In this document: in pieces, positions 33,805-45,107 of the stretch
Layout: each line of letters begins with the position of its first letter
Position numbering within the stretch: the stretch's first letter is position 1
DNA from: Linanthus parryae
Lineage: Eukaryota > Streptophyta > Magnoliopsida > Ericales > Polemoniaceae
Length of the DNA: 64,000 bases
NCBI GenBank assembly: GCA_023055425.1
Contig: JALGPY010000005.1
Span: 75,309,495 to 75,373,494, forward strand
Direction: 5' to 3'
Notes under the pieces: model-generated
What the model saw: only the letters and a program-made list of their open reading frames with translations
What the model was told of the DNA's origin: nothing
Database searches by the model: none
Made by a program: the position numbers and the translations under genes

Positions 33805-35548
33805 TGATAACTCTCTATTAGAGTCATATTTCTTGCACGTTTTATATCGTTTTGCGAGCTTTCCTGGTTGATAATCGTAGTTTTACACTATGATTAGAGA
33901 GAAAAGGTAGAATCTTAGTTCTAGGCATTATACTGTTAATCCAGGCGTTTCTCGCATTATTTTATGTATTTTTGTCACGTTTGGTCGCACAGGTTGTGTT
34001 TCATATTGTTTTGGCAGGGAACGGAGCTTTAAAGATGAAGCTGAGAGGAGAAACAAGCTTGGGAGATTAATCGGGAGCTAAAGTGGAGAAGAAATCGTGA
34101 AGAAAATGGAGTAGAGACATGAAGAGAGGAGGCAAGTGTCATTTAAACAAGTTTGATTAATGACACTTTAACACCCCAAAAGGAAAAGCAAAAGACTTAG
34201 AAAATATTTGGCGGAAGAATTTGGGAGCCTACTGTTTTCACGATCAGAGTGGATGGTCGTAGGATCTTACTTCAGATCGCACGACTAGAGATAGGATCAG
34301 AAGCCCAGGAGATCACACGATCAGACATAAGACCAGATCAGATCGCACGACCAGGAAATTGAGGTCACGCGATCTGAAGTCAACATCAGCGCACACACGA
34401 GAGCTAATTAAGGGGTCTTAGGGTTATTAATTAATATATTTTTGGTGATTAATTAATATTCCCTAGACCTAAAAAAGGAGGAGAGAAGTGAGAAACAAAA
34501 GAAGAGACGTGAGAGCAAAGAAGAGGAGGACGACGAAGGCTACAGACAAAGAACAACCAAGAGTCGGAGACCTCCATTGAAGACTCAAGTTTGATTTCTT
34601 CATCTTCTCTCGCAATCTTCGTATGGAGAAACTATTGCACCGTGTTTGGGTGATTATTATTAGCTAAACGTTTCGCTAGGCGTCTCTATGAGAGCCTAGG
34701 GTTTATGTAGACGGTTATTTTCCGGATTTCAGAATTTTGTCTCATGTTTTGGATTATTTCTATCGATTGAATGTTAATTTCATGAACTTATTGATGAATC
34801 TAGTCTATTGACATGACTATTTTAAGATTTAATAATCATGAAACTAGGGTTCTTCGTTGATTATAATCTTGCTTAAAGTAAATTATTGTTCTTGTTAGCA
34901 AGAATGGATTCGCGACCCGGACTTGTTATTTAACTAGAAAGTGCATGACGGTGACTTAACCTAGTTGTGAAGAGTGTATGAACACAATCCCGAATCACCG
35001 AGAACGAAAAGGAGAAGTGTTAGGATTGGCCTAGTGTGGGTAGATTCGGTAGGATTATTTATCTTTTCCGTGAAACGGTGGGCCGACAAGACCCGTTATC
35101 GTACCAGTAGATGACCTGCTAGAACGGACCGGTAGACAACATGAGACTGAGAGGATATTTTAGTCAACCGAGAAGTAGAATGACATGAGACCGACAGGAG
35201 AGTGTCGGTGCAATTACCCGGCTAAACTAGAATAGGAGTAACGTGTTACATAGATGAACCGGAAATCGTCTATAGTCCTAGGTGATCTAGAGATCACCTA
35301 GTTTCTCCATACTTGTTTATTAAATATAAAAAATGCAAAAATATTAGTTAGTCGTTATTTTAATTCAGTCGCTTGGGGCGACAATCGCTTTTATCAATCA
35401 AATATTTCCTCCTGCACTGTACTCTAAATTAAATAACTAATTAGATAATCTAAAGTTTTTCCTCGTGGGATCGATAAATCGGGGTTGAAATACCACCCCT
35501 ATATTACTTGACCGTGCACTTGCGCATACGCGTTAAGAAATTGCCTTG
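33805..35548 (+). repeat. 3' LTR of the second tRNA-Asp element
   Basis: Begins TGATAACTCTC after the purine tract. The right end is decayed: the left copy ends AATCGCGTCA, this one reads AATTGCCTTG, so the exact edge is uncertain by a few bases. It contains a 12-bp inverted repeat ACTTCAGATCGC/GCGATCTGAAGT at 34269-34280 and 34369-34380. Confidence 0.8.
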
Positions 35549-37001
35549 TAGGACCACTAGTAAAACCTAATTGAACCTTGGATTTATTGTTAGCATCTTT
35601 GACCTAGGAAGATGATTCTCGGCATTCATCATATATCATTAGAATCACCTTTCTAGAGCATCACGAGGGAGTAGTAGTTGAGGGGGTTCGTTGAGGGAGT
35701 TCTTCATTTCATATTTTTGTGAGTTCTGCAGATCGCATGCACGTTAATTGATATCAACTAGGGCATGCGAGGATGAGTGAGTTGGCTTACACACTAAGGT
35801 GTGGCGGTGTTCCATGTCAGTACATCATGGGCACAGTAGTGGAGAGCCTAAGTGCGTGACGTCTAATCCGCACGAAAATGGGGTTGGTTGTACTTAATTG
35901 GTGGATCGTTCTAGGTATCATATTTCTATCATCTTGGTGTAGGAGGTTCGTTGGATTATGCACGTGACATATCTTATTTGGCTATTTGAGAGGAGGATGT
36001 GACTGCATTCTAGCGTGGGGGTGTCGACATTTGACTACGGACATAAAGATTGTGCATTGATGACTCCACCCCCATACACGCTTTGACTCTGACGGTTTGT
36101 GATACCGTGTACTTCATTGAGTAGGGGGAGATGAATCTTTATTGTGATACTCATTCATCGGATTGGTTAGTTCATGCCCCTTACATATTTGTGTGGCTTG
36201 ATTCTTGAAGGAGGACCACTCATATTTATTAGATTGTATTATTCTGTACTGAGAGAAAGAAGAAGAAGAAAATTGAAAAAAGAGAGAAAAAAGAGGAGAG
36301 ATAAAGAAATAAAGTACGCGTATGGGAAAACGAGTGGTGAAAGTTCCTAGTTCCAGAATGAAGACAAAGATGAGTTTTGCATATCATTCGCTTTGATGGC
36401 CACGGGATTGACATGACCGGGGTTTGAGGGAATTGAGGGCCGGAGTCGGTGAGATTCAGGTTGTAGATTCCTACCATCAGGGTGAGGGAGTGTGATATAT
36501 GGGGTTTGGTGAGCTTATGTGACGCTTTAGGATTTTTCGCTTCATACAAGTTATATCATTTCTGTCCTTAAGCCCTATCATATTCGACCATTAGTGGAAT
36601 ATGAGCTCGGACAGTGAATGTGGCTTAGCCTTGGTTAGCCTCTTATTGTTATCAGCACAAATGAAGAGGTAGGTTGTTCTTTACAGTAAAGTTAAGCTTT
36701 CTATACTAACTATGGGTAAGCACTTGTTGTCGAATTTAGTTGCGATTCACACATCTTATCTAACTTTTTTATTACTCCAGAAGTACAGATTTATGTGGAT
36801 TGAAGTTGCCTGATCTCCTAAAAAGAATGTAATTTGTGTTTTATGTTTTAATCGAGTCTAGATTTTCATTTACATCATCTTGCTGCATTGTAGCGTCGTG
36901 AGTCATGTTAGAGTCGTTTGAGTCATGTTGGCTAATAGACAATTAGATGCAGTAGATGAGACTTTGCTCGGGACGCGCAAATGGAAAGTGTGTGGGTATT
37001 T
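35549..37001 (+). mobile_element. 3' interior of a third related LTR element
   Basis: No ORF of substance. It ends with TTTGCTCGGGACGCGCAAAT and a GT/GA-rich tract (36963-36998) laid out like the 3' interior of the second tRNA-Asp element, directly before a probable LTR. The front of the element is missing. Confidence 0.55.
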
Positions 37002-38618
37002 TATAACTCCGTAGTTGGAGTTAAAATATATACTAATTCACTGCTATTTTGTGTGCGTTTCGGTGCAAAGTGATGAGTTTAAGCCAAAATATGAGAAAAT
37101 GAGCATAAATGAGCTTTAGAGCTTGAATGTGAAGTCCGGGCATTTCTTGCATTGTTTTACATGTGATTTGATGTATTTTATCTCATTCGATCTTAGGGGG
37201 TGTGTTCGTGTTGTGATTTGAAGGAATAAGACACGAGAGGAGCATTTGGATAGAAGAAACGAGCTTCAGAAGATAAGAAGAATGAAGAGAAGAGAAATTA
37301 GAGGAGAAAAAGTGACCAACTTCACTATTTTGATGATATCTTGCATTCTACAAGACCTGTGATAGTGAGACCGGTGCCAAATGAAAGTAGAGTCAAATAG
37401 CTTTCCAACTGTAGGTCTCAGAGCTCAATCAAAGTCAGTACAAGAAAGTTATGGTCCAGCAAAGGCGACGCAAAAAACGAAGAAAAGATGGAAAAGTTCA
37501 CTGGAACAACGTGCACTCAACGGGCTGTATCTAGAGTTACATATACAATTTCTGGACAAGGCCTATGCCATTGGAAAGTATACATTCAGGGCTTTCCAAA
37601 ATATAATATGGGCCCAAATCGGAGCCCGTGTGATGGAGAAAAGGCCCGCCCAAGATCAACTTAATAATTATGTCCGAGAATTGCAAACTGGAGGGGCTGA
37701 ATTGCAAATTCGGCCAAAATACATTAAAAATTGTGCCGGTCTTAAAAAACATGTCTTGGATCTAGAAGGCAGAGGAGGCTGCTGGAGAAAGTGAAGAGAC
37801 ACCTCCCAAGCCATTGGAGAGCTCGGATTCGCCGCCAGATCAAGGATTCATCGTTTGATCTCTCTAAGCTCTCTCTATCTCTAATGTTTTTGATGAATAC
37901 TTTGAAATTCTTCGTTGTATTCACAATTATGAGTAACTAAACTCATTAGATCAGGACCCGAGTAGGGGTTAGGGTTCTTACATTGATTACGCATTTATGG
38001 ATTGAGATTCACGTTTTGATAAATCTAATTGATGAATTTACGTTTGCTATGATTGCTTTGTTATCTTCATCTTATGGGGTTGATTTGAGACATCTTATTT
38101 GCTAGAACTTATTTTGCAATTATTTGGTAACTTTGTAATTGTTAAACCGAAAATGTAAACAATCACCCGTTCATAGGCTTGGTAACTCGACTACGTTGAA
38201 TGGGATCACTAGAGTAGAATTTCATGTTAATGCACGTTTAGGGATAATTAGAACTTGGTAACTCGGTTTTAATTTAACCTAGACATAGGGTGCTCACTTG
38301 GTAACTCGGTGAGTTAGTATTGCTCGATTAGCAAAGTAAATATTGTCTGTGTTTCACAGATCATAGAATGTTGTCAATAAGGAGGTCCTAGCAATCACCC
38401 AAAATAGGTGTTCTGGTTGTTTATCACATACTAAACCTCAATATTTAAATACTCGTTTTGTCTTTTCAATTATTTAGTTTAGTAAAATTCTCTCAATTGC
38501 TTTCCCACACGAAGTTAATAGTGCTAATTGGTTCACTACAAGTCCTTTGGGTTCGATAAACCCGGATTTCTGGATATTAATATACACGACAGCCGTGCAC
38601 TTGCGGTGAATCGTGTCA
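37002..38618 (+). repeat. Probable 3' LTR of the third element
   Basis: Runs from TATAACTCCGTAG (first TG apparently mutated to TA) to CCGTGCACTTGCGGTGAATCGTGTCA. Its end matches the end of the second element's LTR in layout (CCGTGCACTTGCG...CGTCA). No PBS follows, so it is a 3' LTR or a solo LTR. The open frame at 37381-37794 has no recognised domain and lies wholly inside the LTR. Confidence 0.6.
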
Positions 38619-39412
38619 CTAAGAGTTTCCAGAAAAGGCGAAAAGGCTGCAGGATGGACATCACGCAGCCATGCATCTTTAGACAGATTGATAGAAATTC
38701 CTATTCCAAATTGTCAGGCCAAACACTTTTTGACGCCCTCTCTAAGTTGACTAATCCCTTTCCAGCACCAAGAAGAGGATGAAAAGGATTTCTTTGAAGG
38801 AAGTGTGTTCTTTTATAGTATCTGGACAGAAAGTATTTAGAGAATGAAGAAGAATGATTATTAATAATCTTCCAAGATTGCTTAATAAGGAGAGACTTGT
38901 TAAAGAGATGTAAGTTTTTGATACCAAGACAAAGAGCATATATACTTAAACAAAGAGCATATATTAAAATATAATGTCAAACAAACATTTATGAAAATGT
39001 AAAAAAAAATAATTACTGGTAATATACGTGAATTATTATTTTCATCATTATGTGATAAACTTAATTATGGTTTTCAAATATAATGGCGCGCACAGCTAAT
39101 CAAGATTTCCTTGTTGGAAGCGGTACCGCGTCCCGTGTTCACAGTTCCGATCGAGAAAGAGAACATCACATTGCGGGAAAACTTTGCACACTATGTTGAA
39201 AGTTTGGCGTTTATTCGGGATGATGTGGGGGAAATGATTGATGCTAGGATCCCGTGGTTGAAATTTATGTTGGACATAGTTTTCTGGGTTTATTTGTTCC
39301 CTGTGTAGATTGTTAACTTAGTTATGCACTCAAACATGAATGTAGCGATGCTGATTCTAAGGTGGTTTAACATTAACAGTATGCATGTTCGGTTTTCTGA
39401 CAAAGACCTTCG
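38619..39412. other. Unassigned stretch between LTRs
   Basis: AT-rich, with one short plus-strand frame (39111-39308, 65 codons) of no recognised family. It lies on the far side of the solo LTR from the Tat-type pol fragment; whether it belongs to that element is unclear. Confidence 0.4.
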
Positions 39413-40791
39413 TGTTGGGTTTTAACATAGGTAACACAGCGGAATAACAAAATTTTCTTACTCAAAGCCCACCAAGGATCACAGGAAGAGCTATCATAAC
39501 ATGATAAGAGTATAGAAGATGTGTACCTTGGTTTGGGAGATCACACGATGAATATTGTCTTCGTCTCTATGAATATCCACACCTTGGATTCTTTATTGGA
39601 TTCCTTCTCACCGCGGTGTGCTAGCAACGGAAGAAGGAGGAGGATGATCACGCAAAACAGAGCACATGGCCGTGCCTAGGGAGGACGAAGACAAGGAGGG
39701 GCGGAAGGGTGAGAGGCTTCGACGTTTTGCTTATCTCTCTCTCTCTTTGCTTTGTTATGTTCTCTCAAAAAATGACTTGTGTAGAGAAATAACAGGCTAG
39801 AATTCCTTTATATAGTCATAACTCTTTATTAACTACATAAAGGCCCCAATACTAATTATAACCTTACATGGATTAGCCCACATGCAAATTAGTCCTACTA
39901 AGTTTGCTTGTGGTTGCATTATGATCCTTATATTAATTAGTCCAACTAATAAATACCAATATCCAATTTAATCCATCCGGTATGTGACCCCATAGGTTTC
40001 TACTTAGTTGGTAGTAACTTATTACTAACATGGAGTGGTGTCTAGCAACACATCCATGCCACCCAACTAATAGAAATAAGTCAGTAATCCCGACAAACCT
40101 CGTGCCCAATATCACCTATTGTATTATCTTCCCTTTGTCTCCATATCCGGATTGGACACGAGACATAATAGTCACACTCGTATATCCAATCCATAATTTC
40201 TCGATCCTGGGAGTATGCTTATGCAAGCAGATAATATCAATGTCTCCATATTGAATTATCTGATTCTGGCCAGACATTCAATAAGCACCATCCCTCGAGT
40301 GGCCATGGATATTTGCTCCCATTATGTGGGAGGGACAGAGCCTCTCTACGTCACTACGATCTCTAAGCTTGCTTCCTATCATGCCTGATAGCTATCTTTA
40401 TAGTTACCCGGTTAAGGCGCAACGTTGGATAACATCAAAGCATGATATTCCACAACTAGAGTATCTAGTGACTTCAAGTCTAAGGATTACAATATTATTA
40501 GCACTACGAGAAGCGATTGTGACTTTGACATAATCTAATGTAGCCTTCTCGTCGTGGGTCAATCCAGTATGCCATTACTCCTAATGCATACCCATGTGTT
40601 AGAGTTGATATCTCCATATCAATCTACACACATACTAGTCTACATTTGATCATCCTTTTAACCAATATAATGGACTAGGGATATTTAAGAAAAACAACAC
40701 ATTCTATCTAAGGACTTCATTATATTAAATATCACAATAATTAATAAATGAATACTAAATATAGATTGACTCTAGGGCACCTATTCCAACA
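39413..40791 (-). repeat. Solo LTR of the Angela-type copia family
   Basis: 1379 bp, beginning TGTTGGGTTTTAAC and ending TATTCCAACA, with perfect 5-bp target duplication CTTCG (39408-39412, 40792-40796). It aligns along its length with the copia-1 LTR but is more diverged. No internal region is present, so intra-element LTR recombination has removed it. Confidence 0.92.
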
Positions 40792-40796
40792 CTTCG

Positions 40797-42720
40797 AAAA
40801 GACGCGTGTAGGGCCTCGGTAATAGAGTATTTCGTCAAGTATGATGAATCCTTTGACATTTGGGCATTCTCTACTCGCTGCTCCTTCTTTGAGAATATCA
40901 ATAATTTGTTTCCTCCAATCTCCCTCTTGCATATCCTCTTCCACGATTAAGGTTTGGATGGAGGTTGGGGATGCTTTCATGTAGATGAGGATGGTGGTAG
41001 GGCACCTATCCTCATAGGCCTTTAGATCCTAGGGTGGCCAACACATCCTCGCGTAGGTTATCTGATATGGGGGTGTCTTCATATGAGATGGATTTGAAGT
41101 AGTCTGCTAGACTTTAAATTGCAGTGCGATAGGTTAAAGTGTTGACTTCTTTCAGCGCGACCCCCCATAATTATTTTACTATGAGCTTGTAGTCCCCCGT
41201 GACGACCAAATGTTTTACCTCGAGGTTTCTGGCTGCAGATAGTCCTGCTATCAAGGCTTCATATTCCACTTCATTGTTGGTGACTTTAAAATTGAGCTTA
41301 TATGACATTCGCACCACCTCTCCTATAGGCGAAATTAGTACGATCATCCCCCCGTTCTTGTGGAATAACCAGCAAAGCTCAAGGTTCATATTCCCTTTAC
41401 TTGATGAATTTCTAGATCCCCTGGCAATTCCTCTACCTCAGGTTCATGCGACCCGTATGGGAAATGCGCCAATAGGTCGGCAACCGACGGTGACTTGATT
41501 GATTTAGGGAATACGCATGTGATGTCATACACAAACAAGATCAACAACCATTCGCCATCCTACCACTAGGCCCCATATGTGCTATGAGGTACTTTATGGG
41601 ATTGATTTTGGTGATTACTACTACCTTGTTTGAGGTAAAGTAATGCTTGGGATTTTGTACCACGAATACTAATGCCAAACAATGTCTTTCGAGGGACGAG
41701 TACCTTGATTTCGCACCTTGCATGACCCTTGAGATGTAATAAACCATCCTTTCTAGTCCACCTACCTCCAGCGTAAGAAATGCTCCAACGGATCTTGTGG
41801 TGGATGCGAAGTATAGTATCAACAAACTTCCTATCTACAGAGCTAGCATAACGCGAGCCGAGCTCAAAAGCAACTTCATATTCTCTGGACTGTCCTTATG
41901 TTTCTTTGTCCGTAGGAACGGGAGATCCTTTTTGAGTAAACAATTGAAGAGTTGAGTTAGCTCCTCTATTGTGGGTATAAATCACCGCAAGTACGATAGA
42001 TTTCCTAGAAAACTCATGAGTTCTGCTTTCGGACTTGGGAACCGATAGGGTAGCTATAGCAGAAACCTTGGGGGTCTGTTTCGATCACATGCCCATGGAT
42101 CAAACACCCCAAGAATTTCCCAGATGTGACTACAAATGCTCACTTCATTGAATTCATTTTGAATTAAAATTTCCTACACCTGTTAGACACCTTTCGTGTA
42201 TCTTTCAGGTGGTAATATTTATGTACAGATTTGAACAGTGTATTGTCCACGTAGAAATCCACCTGCTTGTGCATCATGTCGTGAAACAGAGCCATCATTG
42301 ATCTTTGGAATGTGGCCCCCGTATTTTTGAGACCAAATGGCATGATCGTGTAATGGAATACCCCTATGGGAGTGATAAATGCAGTTTTCTCTGCATTTTA
42401 GGTGCCATTTTAATCTGATTGTACCCACTATATCCATCCATGAAGTTGAACATATGGTGTTTTGATTTAAAGTCTAACAGCAAATCGATATTGGGCAGGG
42501 GGAATTTTCCCTTGGGCAGTATTTGTTGAGGTCTCTGAACTCTACATTGATGCGTAGTTGTCCATTTTCTTGATGACTAGTACTATGTTTTCCACCCAAG
42601 TGGAATGGTGCAAAGGCTTGATAAATTTAGCGTTGATCAACATCTCTATTTCTGATTTGATCTTCACCTCCAACTCCGTTCAAAAATACCTTCCTTGTTT
42701 GCTTAACTGGTCTTGTGTTT
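40797..42720 (-). pseudogene. Decayed Ty3/gypsy Tat-type pol: RT, RNase H and second RNase H
   Basis: Reading on the minus strand from about 42720, an RT region is visible with MDIVGTIRLKWH and IYHSHRGIP (about 42219-42437), many stops and frameshifts. Next is RNase H (41541-41825) with RSVGAFLTLEV, VYYISRVMQGAKSRYSSLER and a following QNPKHYF. Then comes a second, archaeal-type RNase H (41171-41389) with NNEVEYEALIAGLSAARNLE, diagnostic of the Tat lineage. Sequence leading to the integrase linker (40797-40980) follows, with ILYYRGPTRV. The remainder is cut off at the solo copia LTR, which lies in this element. Old and non-functional. Gag, protease and LTRs were not identified. Confidence 0.82.
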
Positions 42721-43094
42721 GGGAGCACATTTAACCGGTGCATAGTTACTTATGTGTCCAGAACAGGTATCTCGTCGTAATCCCATGCGAATACATCCCT
42801 ATATTGTTGTAGTATTTTTATGAGACCCTCTTTTTCGCTCGGTTCCAGCCTTGCCACAATAAATATGGCCCTCCTTTTGTAGCAATGGTCCACCTAATCC
42901 AATTCTTCCATTTAAAGCTTTGGGTAGTCTTTGAAGCACTCAGAGGCCTCTTCTGCCTTTGAATCTAAACTCGGAGAAGCTCCAGGAAGCAATACCTTAT
43001 GGGGAAACGGATCACACTTCCATTTTTCTCCAGAGTTTTTGCGGGAAGATGGATGAGTGTGCCAGTGGCTCTCTCTATCCCTTTGTGATTAATT

Positions 43095-43112
43095 CCCCCC
43101 CCCCCCCCCCCA
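43095..43112. repeat. Poly-C run, 18 bases
   Basis: Uninterrupted C run; its length is likely polymorphic or subject to sequencing error. Confidence 0.85.
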
Positions 43113-43847
43113 AAGATGATCGATCACTGAGACGGGTCATGCCAGCGTGCCTGGTGGTTAGTAGGGTTTTATTTTGGGTTCACCAATGTAGACAAAGGTA
43201 GCTCCTAGGATGACAAGCGTGTGTTACCAGAAACTCTAGGTACCATAAGAAACTCGAAATAGGGAATACCATAAAGATTAGTGAGGAGGGCTGGAAATAA
43301 GTCACCAAATTTACATAAGAGAAAGAAAATGTGTTGCATATAACTCTTTTAGAATAAAATTCTCAAGATCACTGTGTGGAGGGTGAGCTCCTCTATATAT
43401 ACGAAGCCCAATGTAAGAGTCATGAGAGTACCACAATGTGGATTGCGCTCCCATTAAACGACCAAGGTGAAGATATCGGTGACTCGCTGCCATTAATACC
43501 GGCTTCCGCATAGATAGAGATTGGACAAGTCTCCTTTGTAACGTCCATGGGTCGCAGGTGGGGTGGCGCCCATATGCAACGAGCCTTATTTTAGCTTCTT
43601 ATGCACCAGGTACCCTGGTTCCCATGGTTTAATGTAATGCGAGGGACCCTCACTCATGGCCCCTATGTGCTGACATGACATGCCTGGTGTGCACGTATCA
43701 CTATTGGGTGGACATATGTAAAATGTTGGTTGGTCCAAGTTGCTGCTAATTAGGCCCATGTTTTGGACTATCTACATTAGAACCATTGCACATTGGCTAA
43801 GCTTGCAAGGCCTAATGTGCACTCGAAGCTCTCTTGCTGTGGTGATT

Positions 43848-43923
43848 CAGCAGGTGACTCACTCTACTGGTAGGTCATACTGATGTAGCAGTATGACCTA
43901 CCAGTAGAGTGAGTCACCTGCTG
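43848..43923. repeat. Perfect 35-bp inverted repeat with 6-base loop
   Basis: Arms 43848-43882 and 43889-43923 are exact reverse complements around loop ATGTAG. The 16-mer AGGTCATACTGATGTA at the loop recurs at about 43945-43960. Confidence 0.93.
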
Positions 43924-44143
43924 ACTCAATCTCATGCATTGGGAAGGTCATACTGATGTACCCAACCCTTGGTTTCTCAATTTGATGGTTGAGAAGTAGC
44001 GTCGATTTAACACATTTACTTCCCCGTTGCCGTGAGTGGATGTGTGTGTTCACACGCCTTGGCTATTTTGGCGGTTTTGCTGAAGGGGATTTCAAAATCG
44101 ATTGAGATCCACCACCAGTCATCTCGGTTGGACTTCTTTCGGG

Positions 44144-44150
44144 TATAAAA
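44144..44150 (+). promoter_or_regulatory. TATA box candidate of the mobile-domain pseudogene
   Basis: TATAAAA, 254 bases before the ATG at 44404 and followed by a GA-rich leader. Confidence 0.45.
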
Positions 44151-44403
44151 GCAATCTTTCTTCAGAGCAAGTTCCTTTTCCAACCCCAAAGTGAGAGAAA
44201 GAGAACAAGGAGTTCCCCAATCTTCAAAGTTTGAATTCAAACCTGAATTATTGTCTAGAAGAGTAACAGTTCTTCAAATCATGTATTGAATTTACCAACA
44301 AGGATATTTTCAAACTGGATCTGCTTTTCAAGTTATCTTGATTTAGGGTTTAACTCTGCATGTTCATCTACTCCCCCTTATTCCAAATCCAACTATTTCT
44401 CTA

Positions 44404-44600
44404 ATGGCAAAGGAAAAAAGTAAAGTTGGGAAACCAATACATCGCCTTCGAAGGTTATCAAGGAAGTCTCTTATCTTTGATAATTGTGACTATTACCACC
44501 TCCCGATGAGGGTCCCCCATGAGCAACCTGTCGTTGAGGCAAAAGCGCAGATTTTGGGTGAAACCTTCCCTCACGAGTCGTGGGACTTGATAAACCCTAA
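44404..44600 (+). pseudogene. Plant-mobile-domain gene relic, N-terminal piece
   Basis: Frame starting MAKEKSKVGKPIHRLRRL, open to the DNA element at 44601, then continuing in the same phase at 47739 if the element and a 3-bp target copy are ignored. The N-terminal piece alone carries no domain; assignment rests on the C-terminal piece at 56291-57185. The gene has been dead since at least the first insertion. Confidence 0.6.
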
Positions 44601-44940
44601 GGCCACGTTTGGGTAGCGGATAAGTTATGTAGGGATAGTGCTTATGCTGGGATAAGAAGCAAGATAGTTATAACGTCTGATTAGCCTTGATAAGATATGC
44701 TAGCTATATGTGTTTGGGTGCTGTCGTATAAGACGCAGGATATGATGAAGGGTTAATGTGAAAATGACCGCATTGCCCTGCACTATCGTGACTTGCTATT
44801 TAAACACCTAAATTAACTAAACATACTTTGATATACTTAATTAAAAAACTATATTTTTAAATTTTTGGTAGTTATTTAACCAGATTATTGGAAGATGGTG
44901 AACTCGTGCGAGCTCCGTATCCACGTCGTGAGAGCTCCGA

Positions 44941-45056
44941 TGTAATACCCCGGTATTTTGAGGGGGCATTTTGGGAGTTTAGCGAATATTCTGGGTCACT
45001 GTTTGAAATTATAAAAGTAATTTATTTCTGTTATTTAATAGTTTTCTTTATTATTA

Positions 45057-45107
<51 letters not shown>

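Larger units (their letters stand above)
29637..35548 (+). mobile_element. Second tRNA-Asp-primed non-autonomous LTR element, 5' LTR truncated by the array
   Basis: The stretch 29637-30679 repeats at 34533-35548, with a tRNA-Asp PBS after the first copy and a purine tract before the second. The front 728 bp of the 3' LTR (33805-34532) are missing from the left copy and should lie left of the window. The interior (30680-33804) has a decayed ORF and no pol domains. Shared PBS, AGTTTT spacer, A-rich tracts and the phrase GTGGAAACTTGT link it to the element at 4202-12322. Confidence 0.85.
42721..44143. other. No gene recognised; low-complexity tract and hairpin
   Basis: May include the front of the decayed gypsy element and intergenic DNA. 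Only a poly-C run and a perfect hairpin stand out; no reading frame with a recognised domain. Confidence 0.45.

Noticed and set aside
37381..37794. 137-codon frame as a gene
   Set aside because: It is inside a probable LTR and the opposite strand is also partly open; no recognised motif.
39111..39308. 65-codon frame as a host gene exon
   Set aside because: Too short, no recognised family and no convincing splice context.
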